Assembly: GCF_900110455.1 (NCBI RefSeq) | Contig: NZ_FOIS01000001.1 | Location: 930,001-994,000 of the forward strand | DNA: 64,000 nucleotides | Origin: Natrinema salifodinae | GTDB taxonomy: Archaea > Halobacteriota > Halobacteria > Halobacteriales > Natrialbaceae | Direction: 5' to 3' | Shown here: positions 26,997 through 36,491 of the stretch, in pieces | Numbering within the stretch: the stretch's first letter is position 1 | How the letters are laid out: each line of letters opens with the position of its first letter | Translations under genes and position numbers: made by a program | Notes under the pieces: generated by a model | Database searches by the model: none | The model's input: only the letters and a program-made list of their open reading frames with translations | Told to the model about the DNA's origin: nothing

Positions 26997-28220
26997 TCAG
27001 ATCCATTCCGACTCCTCCGTGTATTTCAACTCCCGGAGTACCTCGGTGTACGGTTCGTCGGCCCGAGCGAGCGCACTCTTGATGAAGTCCTCCCTATCTC
27101 GCCAGCGAGCGTGTCTCGGTTCCTTCGTCGTCATCACCTTATTGGGGTTTTCGACGTTCTCCGAAAACAGCGCTGACTCACCGAGATCGGCGAATTCGAC
27201 GATCTCCCCGACAGTGGAGCGAGTGTCGGTAAGAACGTCCTCGAACCGAACTCGAAGGACGTTCTCGAACGCGTCACGGCTATCGAGGATGTGGCGATGG
27301 GCTTGTGCCCATTGCATCAAACAGACGTCGATGAGTTTTCCCTGACGAACCCACCCCGGTGGGAGATCGTAACACCATAGCGAGCCATCGTATCCGTCGA
27401 GATCGAGATCTCCTACGTCATATGTTTGGAACCCTCTGTTCAATCGCCAACCATCGTAGAGGCCGTTGATCGACGCTGCTGGATTCCGTGTGAGATGAAC
27501 GAGTTTGATATCGGTTTCGGGAAATAGCTGTTTGCGGATCCACGGGAGTCGGTACGCGTCGCCGCTCGCTTTGAGGACGAGCGTCCGCTCGAAGTCGTCG
27601 ACCGTGAGCGCGCGCTTGTAACTGTGCGAAGACACGAACGGCCGATCCTCGATCGTTTCGGTTTTGAACGGACTGTTCGCATCTCGGTCCGCGTATTCGT
27701 CGTACTGTAACGGTGAGAGTCCCAGCTCCCTGAGAGTCTCGTCGAACGAGACTCCGTCGAGCAACGCGTCGTGTATCTCCTTGTACGGGAGTTCTCGATC
27801 GGGAAACTGCAACGGAAGCCGGACGAGCGTATTATCCACGCGGTGCGTTCGATCGCCGGATCGGTCGGTTGCACCGACCTCAGCGAGTAGATCCGTCAGG
27901 AGCTTCTCTCTATCGAACGACCCGAAGTCGGCCGGAACGACGTCGGATTCGAACGTCGGGTAACAGACTCCGTTCAGGGTGTACCATCGGTCGTGTTCGC
28001 CATCGGGACTACACGTTTCTTCGTGATGTCGAAGGATATCGAAAAGGAGGCTACTTCCTCCTCTCGGGGCCGACGTGATAAGCAACACACTGTCGAAGTC
28101 GTTAATCTGGTACTCCGACAGAATCGATCGTTTCTCCTCCGTGACGACCTCGTTTTTTACGTGTTCGTCGTTCCGTTTGGCTTTGTCGCGGAAATTGTTC
28201 GGAGGTTCTTCGAGGCTCAC
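26997..28220 (-). CDS. PAPS-dependent sulfotransferase family protein
   Basis: A 407-residue sulfotransferase. The 5'-phosphosulfate-binding loop is SAPRGGSSLLFDIL (residues 50-63) and the 3'-phosphate-binding segment is KLVHLTRNPAASINGLYDGW (239-258). PRHARWRDRE near the C-terminus matches the position of the family's PAPS-contacting tail. It should transfer sulfate from PAPS to a hydroxyl or amine acceptor such as a glycan, lipid or small metabolite. The start is a GTG, the first possible start after an in-frame stop. It leads the cluster with the APS kinase and YqcI-type genes. Confidence 0.82.
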   Translation of the reverse strand: MSLEEPPNNFRDKAKRNDEHVKNEVVTEEKRSILSEYQINDFDSVLLITSAPRGGSSLLFDILRHHEETCSPDGEHDRWYTLNGVCYPTFESDVVPADFGSFDREKLLTDLLAEVGATDRSGDRTHRVDNTLVRLPLQFPDRELPYKEIHDALLDGVSFDETLRELGLSPLQYDEYADRDANSPFKTETIEDRPFVSSHSYKRALTVDDFERTLVLKASGDAYRLPWIRKQLFPETDIKLVHLTRNPAASINGLYDGWRLNRGFQTYDVGDLDLDGYDGSLWCYDLPPGWVRQGKLIDVCLMQWAQAHRHILDSRDAFENVLRVRFEDVLTDTRSTVGEIVEFADLGESALFSENVENPNKVMTTKEPRHARWRDREDFIKSALARADEPYTEVLRELKYTEESEWI

Positions 28221-28894
28221 CGGCTACCACCTCTCGACGTGCCTACCGAATCAATCCATAGTCGGTTCCGCCTGTTTAGTTTCATTGACCGTGATCGCAT
28301 CGACATAGTTTGTCATTTGATAACCATCACCAGGTAGCGACTGCAAGTTACGTGTGGAGGATCGGTCGCTACCAGGCAGAGGTCTACGAGTGGTGTATCC
28401 TTACGGCGAATCACGAAGTGAATGAGGGTTTCACATGCAGGGAAACTGGCGAACCAGCAGGCGGCACCAACTCGAAACACTCCAGTATATGACGATTTAC
28501 TGTTGGCGAATTACCATCGAAATTCGGATCAGCAGTTTCCGCTATCGACTCATCAGCGAATGAGAGTGCAGTTCTAAACCGATCAAATAATGGCCAACCC
28601 ATCTGTTGTTCATCACGACCTGCTCAAAACGCTCTTCGGTAGCCTGACGGAGTAGTAGGCTAACAAGGAACGGCTGGAGCCATCAGATCGTCTGAAGCGG
28701 CCGAACACCGGAGAAATGCGGTCAGCTTACAGACCACTTGGGCGGTTCCGACACACTACCGAAGAGCGGGCTAAGAAGTAGCTCTGTGGGACGTAAACCC
28801 GGACGGACTCTGGTGGGATACTTATCTGTCGAAACGGTCTACGCAGCCACACAAACGCGGGTCAAACTGACCGCCGCACCGCTGATCGCAACGG
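28221..28894. other. Long non-coding stretch at the right edge of the island
   Basis: I see no supportable gene. There is one perfect 9-base inverted repeat (28333-28341 with 28365-28373). A 63-codon frame on the minus strand at 28411-28602 lacks any recognisable family. The upstream regulatory region of the sulfotransferase gene should lie at the left end. Confidence 0.4.
28333..28373. repeat. Inverted repeat upstream of the sulfotransferase gene
   Basis: GGTAGCGAC and GTCGCTACC are exact reverse complements separated by 23 bases. It lies about 110-150 bases upstream of the cluster's first start and could be an operator or a remnant element end. Confidence 0.4.
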
Positions 28895-29671
28895 TTACGA
28901 GAACGATACGTCAGCGGAATCGATACGAGTCGGTTCGGGAACCGACTCGCTCGAGACGGCGTACTCGCCCCGTCCACCCTCGCCGGCAGCCGCCTGGTTT
29001 GCTCGATCCGCTTGCTCAGCCTGGTCCCCGTCGCCTGGCAGAACGATCACGCCCCGGGCCAGCAGCGGCGCGATCACGCCCGCGGCGACGGTCCGGGGGT
29101 CCGAGAGCGGCCCGCGGACGACGACGCGATCGTCCGCGGCCAGGTCGTACGTCTCGACGACCTCGCGCGCGGCTTCGAGTACGGCCTGGTGGCTCACCGT
29201 CCGCTCGCCGTCGGTCAGGAGCGCGGTCTCGGGTTCGATCGACAGCGGCGGGAACGACGGATTTTCGGTCCAGACGCCGGCGTCGAAGTGGTGGACGGCC
29301 GGCGAGTCGGGCTCGTCGCCATAGCCGACGCGCTGTGCGCCCCGCGGGAGGTCGTAATCGTCGAGGGTCGCGACGGGCGCCACGAGGGCCCGGAACTCGT
29401 CGTCCCCCGCGAGGTCCGTCGGCGGCTCGAAGCGGGTCCGGCCCTCGAGCAGCGTCGTCCCGAAGAACGCCAGCAGGGCGAGCGGCCCGTCGCCGACGAC
29501 GCCGACGGTGACGCCCTCGCGGACGCCCGCGTGGCGCAGGAAGTTCCCGGCCTTCCAGGCGGTCGTACACAGCCAGTGGTAGTCGTACTCCCGGCCCGTC
29601 GCGTCGACGAGCCCGATCCGATCGTCGCGGCGCTCCCGGGTGAGCAGGTGGTCGACCGTCGCTGCGTTCAT
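28895..29671 (-). CDS. acetyl-CoA-synthetase-like N-terminal domain protein
   Basis: A 258-residue protein resembling the first part of AMP-forming acyl-CoA synthetases (DATGREYDYHWLCTTAWKAGNFLRHAGVREG, VGVVGDGPLALLAFFGTTLLEG). It lacks the AMP-binding P-loop and the C-terminal lid domain, so it should not be an active ligase. Short forms like this recur in haloarchaea and may have another role. The C-terminal 40 residues are low-complexity. It is the first gene with typical chromosomal composition to the right of the AT-rich island. Confidence 0.62.
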   Translation of the reverse strand: MNAATVDHLLTRERRDDRIGLVDATGREYDYHWLCTTAWKAGNFLRHAGVREGVTVGVVGDGPLALLAFFGTTLLEGRTRFEPPTDLAGDDEFRALVAPVATLDDYDLPRGAQRVGYGDEPDSPAVHHFDAGVWTENPSFPPLSIEPETALLTDGERTVSHQAVLEAAREVVETYDLAADDRVVVRGPLSDPRTVAAGVIAPLLARGVIVLPGDGDQAEQADRANQAAAGEGGRGEYAVSSESVPEPTRIDSADVSFS

Positions 29672-29768
29672 ACCCGGGACTGCTCGCCCGGCCGAAAAAA
29701 GCGCGCCGACTCGCGGCGCGCTATCGATTCCCGTCGTTCGACGGGTACGACGGGTTCAGGACGCGCCG

Positions 29769-30362
29769 TCAGTCGTCCGCGGCCGCCGGCTCGGCGTGGT
29801 CGACGTCGGTCCCGAGACACTCGAGGAACTCGGCGAGCCACTCGGGGTGATCCGGCCAGGCCTGGCCGGTCACGAGATTACCGTCGCGGGTGACCTCGCC
29901 TTCCCAGTCGGCGCCGGCCCCGCGGACGTCCGCCTCGAGCGCCGGGTAGCCGGTGCAGGTCCGGCCCTCGAGCACGTCCGCGGCCGAGAGGATCTGCACA
30001 CCGTGGCACAGCGCCGCGACGGGTTTGTCTTCCTCGAAGAAGTGCCGGACGAGTTCGAGCACCTCGTCGTAGGTCCGGAGGTACTCCGGCGCGCGGCCGC
30101 CGGGGACGACCAGGCCGTCGTATTCGGCGGGGTCGACGGCGTCGAAGTCCGCGTTCAGTTCGAAGTCGTGGCCAGGCTTCTCGGTGTAGGTCTGGTCGCC
30201 CTCGAAGTCGTGGACGGCCGTCGGACAGGTGTCGCCGGCCGCCTTCTCGGGACAGACGGCGTCGACTTCGTGGCCGACCATCTGGAGCGCTTGGAACGGG
30301 ACCATTACCTCGTAGTCCTCGACGAAATCGCCGGCCAGGAGCAGGAGTCGCTTGCCTTGCAT
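29769..30362 (-). CDS. DJ-1/PfpI family protein
   Basis: A 197-residue class I glutamine amidotransferase-like protein. [24 protein letters not shown] is the typical opening, [12 protein letters not shown] supplies the acidic side of the site, and [11 protein letters not shown] holds the nucleophilic Cys and His of PfpI-type enzymes. The activity may be deglycase, chaperone or peptidase; family members vary. The ATG at 30362 (MQGKRLLLL) is preferred over an upstream in-frame start. Confidence 0.85.
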   Translation of the reverse strand: MQGKRLLLLAGDFVEDYEVMVPFQALQMVGHEVDAVCPEKAAGDTCPTAVHDFEGDQTYTEKPGHDFELNADFDAVDPAEYDGLVVPGGRAPEYLRTYDEVLELVRHFFEEDKPVAALCHGVQILSAADVLEGRTCTGYPALEADVRGAGADWEGEVTRDGNLVTGQAWPDHPEWLAEFLECLGTDVDHAEPAAADD

Positions 30363-30461
30363 GGTTCGTGTCACCACTCGAAAAGACGGCGTTCTCCGTG
30401 AAAACCTGTATTGGGCATTTCCGTGACAGTCACGACTCCGAATCGGTGTCCGCCCCGCACC

Positions 30462-31622
30462 TCAGAGGACGCCGTGATCCCGGTAGAACCGCCGCGTTCG
30501 GGCGTCGGTCAGCAGCGGCCGGTGGACCTGTAACGATGCCACGCCCGGATAGCTGTTGGCCTCGATGATCCGGAACTCGCCCTCGTCGGTGACGACCAGG
30601 TCCCAGCCGACGTAGGGGACGTGGGAGAGCGTCTCCGCGATCTCGAGCAACCGCTCGCGAATTTGCTCCCAGCCGGGCACCGCCGTCCCCTCGATTCGAG
30701 TGCCGGTGTCGGGGTGGGACTCGTGCCAGTCGACGACGCCGTCGTGGGGGTACTCGGCGCCCGCGCTGAGTCGGCCGGTCTCTCGATCGACCAAGGCCGT
30801 CAGCCCGCCGTTCGAGAAGTTGTCCACGGGAACGGACTCGTCAGTTCCGATCCGGTGGATTGCGATCGGAACGAACGCCTCCCCCTCTCGTTCGTCGTAC
30901 ATCGTCAGGACCCGGATCGTGTTCGCCGTCTCGGGGAACATGTCGGCCGCGTAGTCGGCCTGGTCGACGTGCTCGCAGACCAGGTAGTGGTCGAGGTCCG
31001 CGAGCGTTTCGGCGAGTTCGCGCTCGCCGATCGGCGCGCCGTCGAACAGGTACTCGCCGTCGCCGCCGTCCTCGCCACCGGTCGTCCGCTCGAGGAAGTG
31101 GACGTTGTTCCCGCCGCCCCCGCTGAACCACTTCAGGACGAGCTGTTCCCCGTCCGCGAGGGTGTCGTCGAGCCAGGCGATCGGGTCCTCGGTCGGCCGC
31201 CTCGTGGCCGCCTCCGCCGATTCGGTCGGGTGCTCGAGTTCGATGCCGCCGTCGGTCAGCGCCGCCCGCTCGTAGGCCGGATCGAACGTGTGGAAGCGCC
31301 CGTCGGCGAGCAGCCCGTACACCGCCGGACGGTGGTCGGGAAACTCGCCGAGCACTCGGTGGAAAGCGAGTTTGTTGTCGATCAGCGCGTTCCAGTGGCC
31401 GTTGATCCGTTTCGTACCGACGAACCGCTGGTGGTCCGAGAGGTACGCGTCGGGATTGTTCGACTCGAAGTCGTAGAGTACGCCGGACTTGCTCAGAAAG
31501 CCGCGGCGGTAGAGCCAGAGCCGGCGCCGGGGCGAAAGATCGAACGACGGACCGGTCCGTCGCTCCGCACGGAGTAGCTTGCGAAACTGATTCGCCGTCC
31601 GGTAGGTTCGGGCGATGTCCAT
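30462..31622 (-). CDS. ATP-grasp protein (sugar-transfer-associated type)
   Basis: A 386-residue ATP-grasp enzyme similar to the sugar-transfer-associated ATP-grasp group. It has a nucleotide-binding region (LVLKWFSGGGGNNVHFL), the acidic stretch VPVDNFSNGGLTALVD, and the C-terminal metal-binding GWDLVVTDEGEFRIIEANSYPG. It likely forms an amide or ester bond at ATP's expense, perhaps on a surface polysaccharide or a peptide, but the acceptor is unknown. A TATA box at 31652-31660 supports the ATG at 31622; the upstream GTG would lie before the transcript. Confidence 0.78.
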   Translation of the reverse strand: MDIARTYRTANQFRKLLRAERRTGPSFDLSPRRRLWLYRRGFLSKSGVLYDFESNNPDAYLSDHQRFVGTKRINGHWNALIDNKLAFHRVLGEFPDHRPAVYGLLADGRFHTFDPAYERAALTDGGIELEHPTESAEAATRRPTEDPIAWLDDTLADGEQLVLKWFSGGGGNNVHFLERTTGGEDGGDGEYLFDGAPIGERELAETLADLDHYLVCEHVDQADYAADMFPETANTIRVLTMYDEREGEAFVPIAIHRIGTDESVPVDNFSNGGLTALVDRETGRLSAGAEYPHDGVVDWHESHPDTGTRIEGTAVPGWEQIRERLLEIAETLSHVPYVGWDLVVTDEGEFRIIEANSYPGVASLQVHRPLLTDARTRRFYRDHGVL

Positions 31623-31651
31623 CGACGATGGCGACTGCACCGAGCGGGCCC

Positions 31652-31660
31652 ATATTTATC
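31652..31660 (-). promoter_or_regulatory. TATA box of the ATP-grasp gene
   Basis: The minus-strand sequence gataaatat lies about 30-38 bases before the ATG at 31622. Confidence 0.5.
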
Positions 31661-31703
31661 GGCGCTATAAGATCGCATCCGGCCCTCGAAACAGTCCCGT
31701 CAG

Positions 31704-32867
31704 CTAGAACGCGCGCTTGATCTTCTCGAAGAACCCGTCCGCGATCTCGATCTCGTCGCCACCGGCCTCCGCGAACGCCTCGAGCGCCTCGCGCTGTTCC
31801 TCGTTTAAGCTCTCGGGCGTGACAACCTGGACCTGCACGTAGAGGTCGCCGTGGCCGCGACCGCGAAGCCGGGGCATCCCCTTGCCTTCGAGACGGAAGG
31901 TCTCGCCGCTCTGGGTACCCGTCGGGATCTCGAATTCGGCAGCGCCGTCCAGTGTCGGGACTTCGACAGTGTCGCCGAAGGTGGCCTGCGGGAAGGAGAT
32001 GGGAAGCCGGTAGCGCAGGTCGTCGCCCTCGCGTTCGAACTCGTCGTGTTCGCGGACGGCGACGTCGATCAGCAGGTCGCCGTGGCGGCCGCCCTCGGGA
32101 CTCGGCGCGCCCTCTCCTTCCATCCGGAGGGTCTGGCCCTCCTGAATGCCGGCCGGCACTTCGACGGTCAGCGTCGCCTCGTTGCGGACGTAGCCCTCGC
32201 CGCGGCACTCGCCGCAGGTCTCGGAGTACAGCGTCCCCTCGCCCTCGCAGCGGGGACAGGCCGTCGTCTGCTGGACCCGGCCCAGCGGCGTCTGCTGTAC
32301 TTGGGTCACCTGGCCCCGGCCCTGGCACTCGGGACAGGTCCGGGCGTCGGCCTCCGGCGGGTGGCCGTCGCCGCCGCAGACATCGCACTCCTCGGGGCGT
32401 TCGACGGTGAACTGCTTTTCCGCTCCCGTGTAGGCCTCCTCGAGGGTAATCTCGAGTTCGGTCCGCAGGTCACGGCCCTTCCGGGGGCGACGGCGGCCGC
32501 GGCCGCCGCCACCGCCGCCGAAGACCTGCTCGAAGAGGTCGCCGAGTCCGCCGCCGCCCATCCCGCCACCCATGCCGCCGAACGGGTCGCCGCCCATGCC
32601 GCCGGCGCCGCCGGATTCGCTGGCGTCGAAGCCGTGTTTCTCGGCCTGCTCGTAGCGGTCGTGGCCCATCTGATCGTAGGCCTGGCGCTTCTCCTCGTCG
32701 GTCAGGACCTGCTTTGCCTTCTGTATTTTCTTGAACTTCTCCTCGGCGTCGGGGTCGTCGCTGACGTCCGGGTGGTACTCGGTGGCCTTCTCCCGGTACG
32801 CCTGTTTGATCTCCTCGGTAGACGCGTCGGGGCTCACACCGAGAACGTCGTAGAAGTCCTCGCTCAT
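31704..32867 (-). CDS. dnaJ: chaperone DnaJ
   Basis: A 387-residue full-length type I DnaJ (Hsp40). Residues 1-70 are the J domain with the HPD tripeptide in YHPDVSD, followed by a Gly-rich linker. The zinc domain has four repeats (CDVCGGDG, CPECQGRG, CPRCEGEG, CGECRGEG), and the substrate-binding C-terminal region ends FFEKIKRAF. It delivers unfolded clients to DnaK and stimulates its ATPase. The ATG at 32867 gives MSEDFYDVLGVS; the longer open frame upstream is not part of the protein. It is next to dnaK on the same strand. Confidence 0.97.
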   Translation of the reverse strand: MSEDFYDVLGVSPDASTEEIKQAYREKATEYHPDVSDDPDAEEKFKKIQKAKQVLTDEEKRQAYDQMGHDRYEQAEKHGFDASESGGAGGMGGDPFGGMGGGMGGGGLGDLFEQVFGGGGGGRGRRRPRKGRDLRTELEITLEEAYTGAEKQFTVERPEECDVCGGDGHPPEADARTCPECQGRGQVTQVQQTPLGRVQQTTACPRCEGEGTLYSETCGECRGEGYVRNEATLTVEVPAGIQEGQTLRMEGEGAPSPEGGRHGDLLIDVAVREHDEFEREGDDLRYRLPISFPQATFGDTVEVPTLDGAAEFEIPTGTQSGETFRLEGKGMPRLRGRGHGDLYVQVQVVTPESLNEEQREALEAFAEAGGDEIEIADGFFEKIKRAF

Positions 32868-33037
32868 TCGTTGTTCCACCGTTACTCGGTTGAGCCACTT
32901 GAAACGAACGTTCCCTCCAGCACCGGGTGGGTACTCGTTCGAAGTCGAACGAACCAAACGCGTAGAAACGGCCGCTCAACGGCTATGAATGCGAATGTGA
33001 AGGCGAATCGCCGTCGGCGAGCTGACGGTCGATCGCG

Positions 33038-34966
33038 TTACTCGTCGTCCTCGTCCTCGTCGAAGCTGACGTCCTCGAAGTCGGCGTCGACGAACTCCTC
33101 GTCCTCGTCGCCGGCGGCACCTGCGCCAGCATCGGGACCGGGGTTCGGACCGCCGCCCATACCGGCGCCTGCGGCGCCGGCACCTGCGGCACCGCCGGCA
33201 CCCGCAGCGTCGGCCTGGCCGGCCTGTTGCTGGTAGACCTGCTTGCCGATCTCCTGGAGCTCCTTGCTGAGGGCCTCGGTCGCGGCTTCGATGTCCTCGG
33301 CGTCGGCCTCGTCGTCGTCGATCGTTTCTTCGAGGTCCTCGATCGCACCCTCGATGTCGGCGCGAAGGTCGTCGTCGACCTGCTCGTCGTTCTCTTCGAG
33401 GAGGGTCTCGGCGCGCTGGATCGTCGCCTCGGCCGTGTTCCGCGCCTCGATGCGCTCGCGCTTTTGCTTGTCCTCCTCGGCGTGTTGCTCGGCCTCGCGT
33501 TGCATCTTATCGATCTCCTCGTCGGAGAGGCCGGCACCGCCCTCGATGGTGATCTCCTCGCTGGTGCCGCTGCCCTTGTCCTCCGCGGAGACGTTGACGA
33601 TGCCGTTCTCGTCGATCGAGAAGGTGACTTCGATCTGCGGCGTTCCCGCGGGCGCCGGCGGGATGCCGGTCAGGTGGAACTCGCCGAGCAGTTCGTTCTC
33701 CTCGGCCAGTTCGCGCTCGCCCTGGAAGACCCGGACCTGGACGGTGGTCTGGTTGTCCGCCGCGGTCGTGAAGATCTTCGATTCCTCGGTCGGGATCGTC
33801 GTGTTCTTCTCGATCAGGCGCTCGAAGAGGCCGCCCTTGACCTCGATACCGAGCGAGAGCGGCGTGACGTCCAGTAGGACGATGTCGTCGACCTCGCCGC
33901 CGAGCACGCCGCCCTGGATCGCCGCGCCCAGCGCGACGGCCTCGTCGGGGTTGACGTTCTTCTGGGGCTCCTTGCCGGTCAGTTCCTCGACCTTCTCGGA
34001 GACCTGGGGCATCCGGGTCGATCCGCCGACCAGAAGCACCTCGTCGATGTCGTCCTTCTCGTAGCCCGCGTCTTCGAGGGCCTGCTCGGTCGGCTCGACC
34101 GTGCGCTCGATGAGGTCCTCGGTCAGCGACTCGAACTTAGCCCGCGTGAGCGATTCCTCGAGGTGGATCGGACCGTCGTCGGTCGCCGTGATAAAGGGCA
34201 GGTTGATCTCGGTCTCCTTGCGCGAGGAGAGCTCGATCTTGGCCTCCTCGGCGGCGTCTTTCAGCCGCTGGAGCGCCTGGCGATCCTCGCGGAGGTCCAT
34301 GCCGTGTTCCGCCTCGAACTCGTCTGCGAGCCAGTCGATGATCGCCTGGTCCCAGTCGTCGCCGCCGAGGTCGTTGTCGCCGTTCGTGGCAACGACCTCG
34401 TAGACGCCACCGCCGAGATCGAGGATGGAGACGTCGAAGGTGCCGCCGCCCAGGTCGTAGACGAGGATGGTCTGATCATCGTCGTCGTCGAGCCCGTAGG
34501 CCATCGACGCGGCGGTCGGCTCGTTGATGATGCGCTCGACCTCGAAGCCGGCGATCTCGCCGGCGTCCTTGGTCGCCTGGCGCTGTCGGTCAGAGAAGTA
34601 CGCGGGGACCGTGATGACGGCTTTCTCGACCTCGTCGCCCAGGTAGTCCTCGGCGTCGCGCTTGATCTTCTGGAGGATCATCGCCGAGATCTGTTCGGGC
34701 GTGTACTCTTCGTCGTCGATCTCGACGGTGTAGTCGTCCTCGCCGATGTGGCGCTTGATCGAGGAGATCGTCTTTTCGGGGTTCTGAATCGCCTGGTTCT
34801 TCGCGGGTTTGCCGACTAGGCGTTCGTCGTCGGTGAAGGCGACGATGGAAGGGGTCGTCCGCTCCCCTTCGGCGTTGACGATGATCTCCGGATCGCCACC
34901 TTCCATCACCGCGAACGCGCTGTTCGTCGTCCCGAGGTCAATTCCGAGAATTTTGTTGCTCGCCAT
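33038..34966 (-). CDS. dnaK: molecular chaperone DnaK (Hsp70)
   Basis: A 642-residue Hsp70. The nucleotide-binding domain opens [18 protein letters not shown] and holds [19 protein letters not shown] and [14 protein letters not shown]. The substrate-binding domain and helical lid follow, and the C-terminus is Gly/Ala-rich, ending in an acidic run as in haloarchaea. It folds and protects proteins with DnaJ and GrpE, all three encoded here. The ATG at 34966 is preferred over one seven codons upstream; a TATA box lies about 28 bases before it. Confidence 0.97.
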   Translation of the reverse strand: MASNKILGIDLGTTNSAFAVMEGGDPEIIVNAEGERTTPSIVAFTDDERLVGKPAKNQAIQNPEKTISSIKRHIGEDDYTVEIDDEEYTPEQISAMILQKIKRDAEDYLGDEVEKAVITVPAYFSDRQRQATKDAGEIAGFEVERIINEPTAASMAYGLDDDDDQTILVYDLGGGTFDVSILDLGGGVYEVVATNGDNDLGGDDWDQAIIDWLADEFEAEHGMDLREDRQALQRLKDAAEEAKIELSSRKETEINLPFITATDDGPIHLEESLTRAKFESLTEDLIERTVEPTEQALEDAGYEKDDIDEVLLVGGSTRMPQVSEKVEELTGKEPQKNVNPDEAVALGAAIQGGVLGGEVDDIVLLDVTPLSLGIEVKGGLFERLIEKNTTIPTEESKIFTTAADNQTTVQVRVFQGERELAEENELLGEFHLTGIPPAPAGTPQIEVTFSIDENGIVNVSAEDKGSGTSEEITIEGGAGLSDEEIDKMQREAEQHAEEDKQKRERIEARNTAEATIQRAETLLEENDEQVDDDLRADIEGAIEDLEETIDDDEADAEDIEAATEALSKELQEIGKQVYQQQAGQADAAGAGGAAGAGAAGAGMGGGPNPGPDAGAGAAGDEDEEFVDADFEDVSFDEDEDDE

Positions 34967-34990
34967 CGTGGAGGCAATTGTGCGCACTTT

Positions 34991-34998
34991 GTTTTAAA
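34991..34998 (-). promoter_or_regulatory. TATA box of dnaK
   Basis: The minus-strand sequence tttaaaac lies 25-32 bases before the dnaK ATG. It is likely the heat-responsive promoter. Confidence 0.5.
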
Positions 34999-35201
34999 GG
35001 TTACTAGCCCGAAGCAGGTTTCGAATAAAAGCCGCTGAGAACGCCTCACGCGCCCGTGTACTCGAGTTTCGAGCCAGCTACGAGTCAGTTTCGAGTCAGT
35101 AAAAACGAGTCAGCGGCAGGATGGGTTCCTCCCGGATCGTCGAGGCGAGCGAGCGGCCGCGACCGGTTCCGATCCGATCGCGGTCGGGTCGCCTGGTCGC
35201 G

Positions 35202-36368
35202 TTACTCGTCGGCGTCGTCGTCGGCGACTTCGCCGCCGAGTTCGATCGCATCGCCGTCCGAATCCGCTTTCTCGCCGTCGGTGTCGGCATCGTCGGCTGC
35301 CGAATCTCCGTCCTCTGTCGCGGGCTCGGTCGCGTCCTCGTCGGTCGCGGGTTCGTCGCCGCCATCGGCGGCGTCGCTCTCGGACTCCGGCTCGTCGGCG
35401 TCCGCGGTCGACTCGTCCCCTGCTTCCTCGTCCGCTTCGTCCTCGTCGAGTTCGCCGTTCGAGACCGTGACCTGGGCGTTCTGGATGACCTTATCGCCCA
35501 TCTCGTAGCCAGGCGTGTAGACGTCGGCGATCGTCCCCTCGGGCTGGGCGCTGTCGACCTGCATCATGACCTCGTGGCGCTGCGGGTCGGTCTCGGTTCC
35601 CGGCTCGGGGTCGATCTCGGAGACGTTCTCGTCCTCGAGGATGCGGTCGAACTCGCGCAGCGTCATCTCGACGCCCTCCCGGAGACTCTCGACGTCGCCG
35701 CTGTCCTCCTCGAGGGCCCGTTTGAGATTGTCGCGGACGCCGATGAGCCGCTCGACGAGGTCCTCGGTGGCGCGGTCTTTGATCTGCTGTTGGCGCTTCT
35801 TGGCCCGCTTCTTGTAGTTCTGGAAGTCGGCCTGCTTGCGCTTGAGACGGCTCTTCAGGTCTTCGACCTCCTCCTCGTACTCCTCGAGTTGGTCGTCGCG
35901 CTCGTCGAGCGCTCGCTCGGACTCGTCGAGTTCGTCCTGAAGGTCGCCGATGGTCTCGGCCTGGGACTCGATTCGCTCGCGGAGGTCCTCGAGTTCCTCG
36001 CGCTGCTGGGAGACGGTCCCGTTGAGGTCGCGAGCCTCCTCGACGATCGAGTTGACCTTGTGCGCGAGTTCGTCGTCGTACTCGGTGACCTGATTAAGCA
36101 CTCGCTGCACGTCCTCGCTCGTTTCGGGCGTCTCACCTGAAGCGGCTGCGGGCGCGTCAGCCTCAGCGTCGGTCTCCCCCGCGGTCGTGTCCGGACTCGC
36201 GTCAGCGTCTGTCTCGGCCGACTCGTCGGTCGACTCGGCGGCCTGGTCCGAGCCGTCACCGGCGCTGGTCGGCTGTTCGGGGTCGACGTCGGCCGTCTCG
36301 CCGTCGTCGGATTCCTCCTCGGACGGGACACCCTGGGCGGACGCGTTCGTGCCCTCGTCTTCGCTCAT
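35202..36368 (-). CDS. grpE: nucleotide exchange factor GrpE with long acidic extensions
   Basis: A 388-residue GrpE, about twice the bacterial length. A Ser/Glu/Asp/Thr-rich disordered N-terminus (to about 95) precedes a long coiled coil (about 100-210). The GrpE core follows: DFQNYKKRAKKRQQQIKDRA, LIGVRDNLKRAL, then GTIADVYTPGYEMGDKVIQNAQVTVS near the end. The last 85 residues are an acidic tail. It releases ADP from DnaK. The ATG at 36368 has a TATA box at 36390-36398, so it is probably transcribed separately from dnaK. Confidence 0.93.
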   Translation of the reverse strand: MSEDEGTNASAQGVPSEEESDDGETADVDPEQPTSAGDGSDQAAESTDESAETDADASPDTTAGETDAEADAPAAASGETPETSEDVQRVLNQVTEYDDELAHKVNSIVEEARDLNGTVSQQREELEDLRERIESQAETIGDLQDELDESERALDERDDQLEEYEEEVEDLKSRLKRKQADFQNYKKRAKKRQQQIKDRATEDLVERLIGVRDNLKRALEEDSGDVESLREGVEMTLREFDRILEDENVSEIDPEPGTETDPQRHEVMMQVDSAQPEGTIADVYTPGYEMGDKVIQNAQVTVSNGELDEDEADEEAGDESTADADEPESESDAADGGDEPATDEDATEPATEDGDSAADDADTDGEKADSDGDAIELGGEVADDDADE

Positions 36369-36389
36369 GTCCCAGTCAACGAACACCGG

Positions 36390-36398
36390 TAATAAAAG
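36390..36398 (-). promoter_or_regulatory. TATA box of grpE
   Basis: The minus-strand sequence cttttatta lies 22-30 bases before the grpE ATG. Confidence 0.5.
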
Positions 36399-36491
36399 GG
36401 TTGAGGTACGGGGGTCGGCGTGGATCGGCCGAGAGTCGAACGACCCGCTCGCGGCCCGCGTACAGTCGTCGAAACCGCTGAAAACGACCCT

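Noticed and set aside
28411-28602. 63-codon minus-strand frame upstream of the sulfotransferase
   Set aside because: Reads somewhat protein-like but has no family, no promoter at the right distance and lies in decayed DNA.
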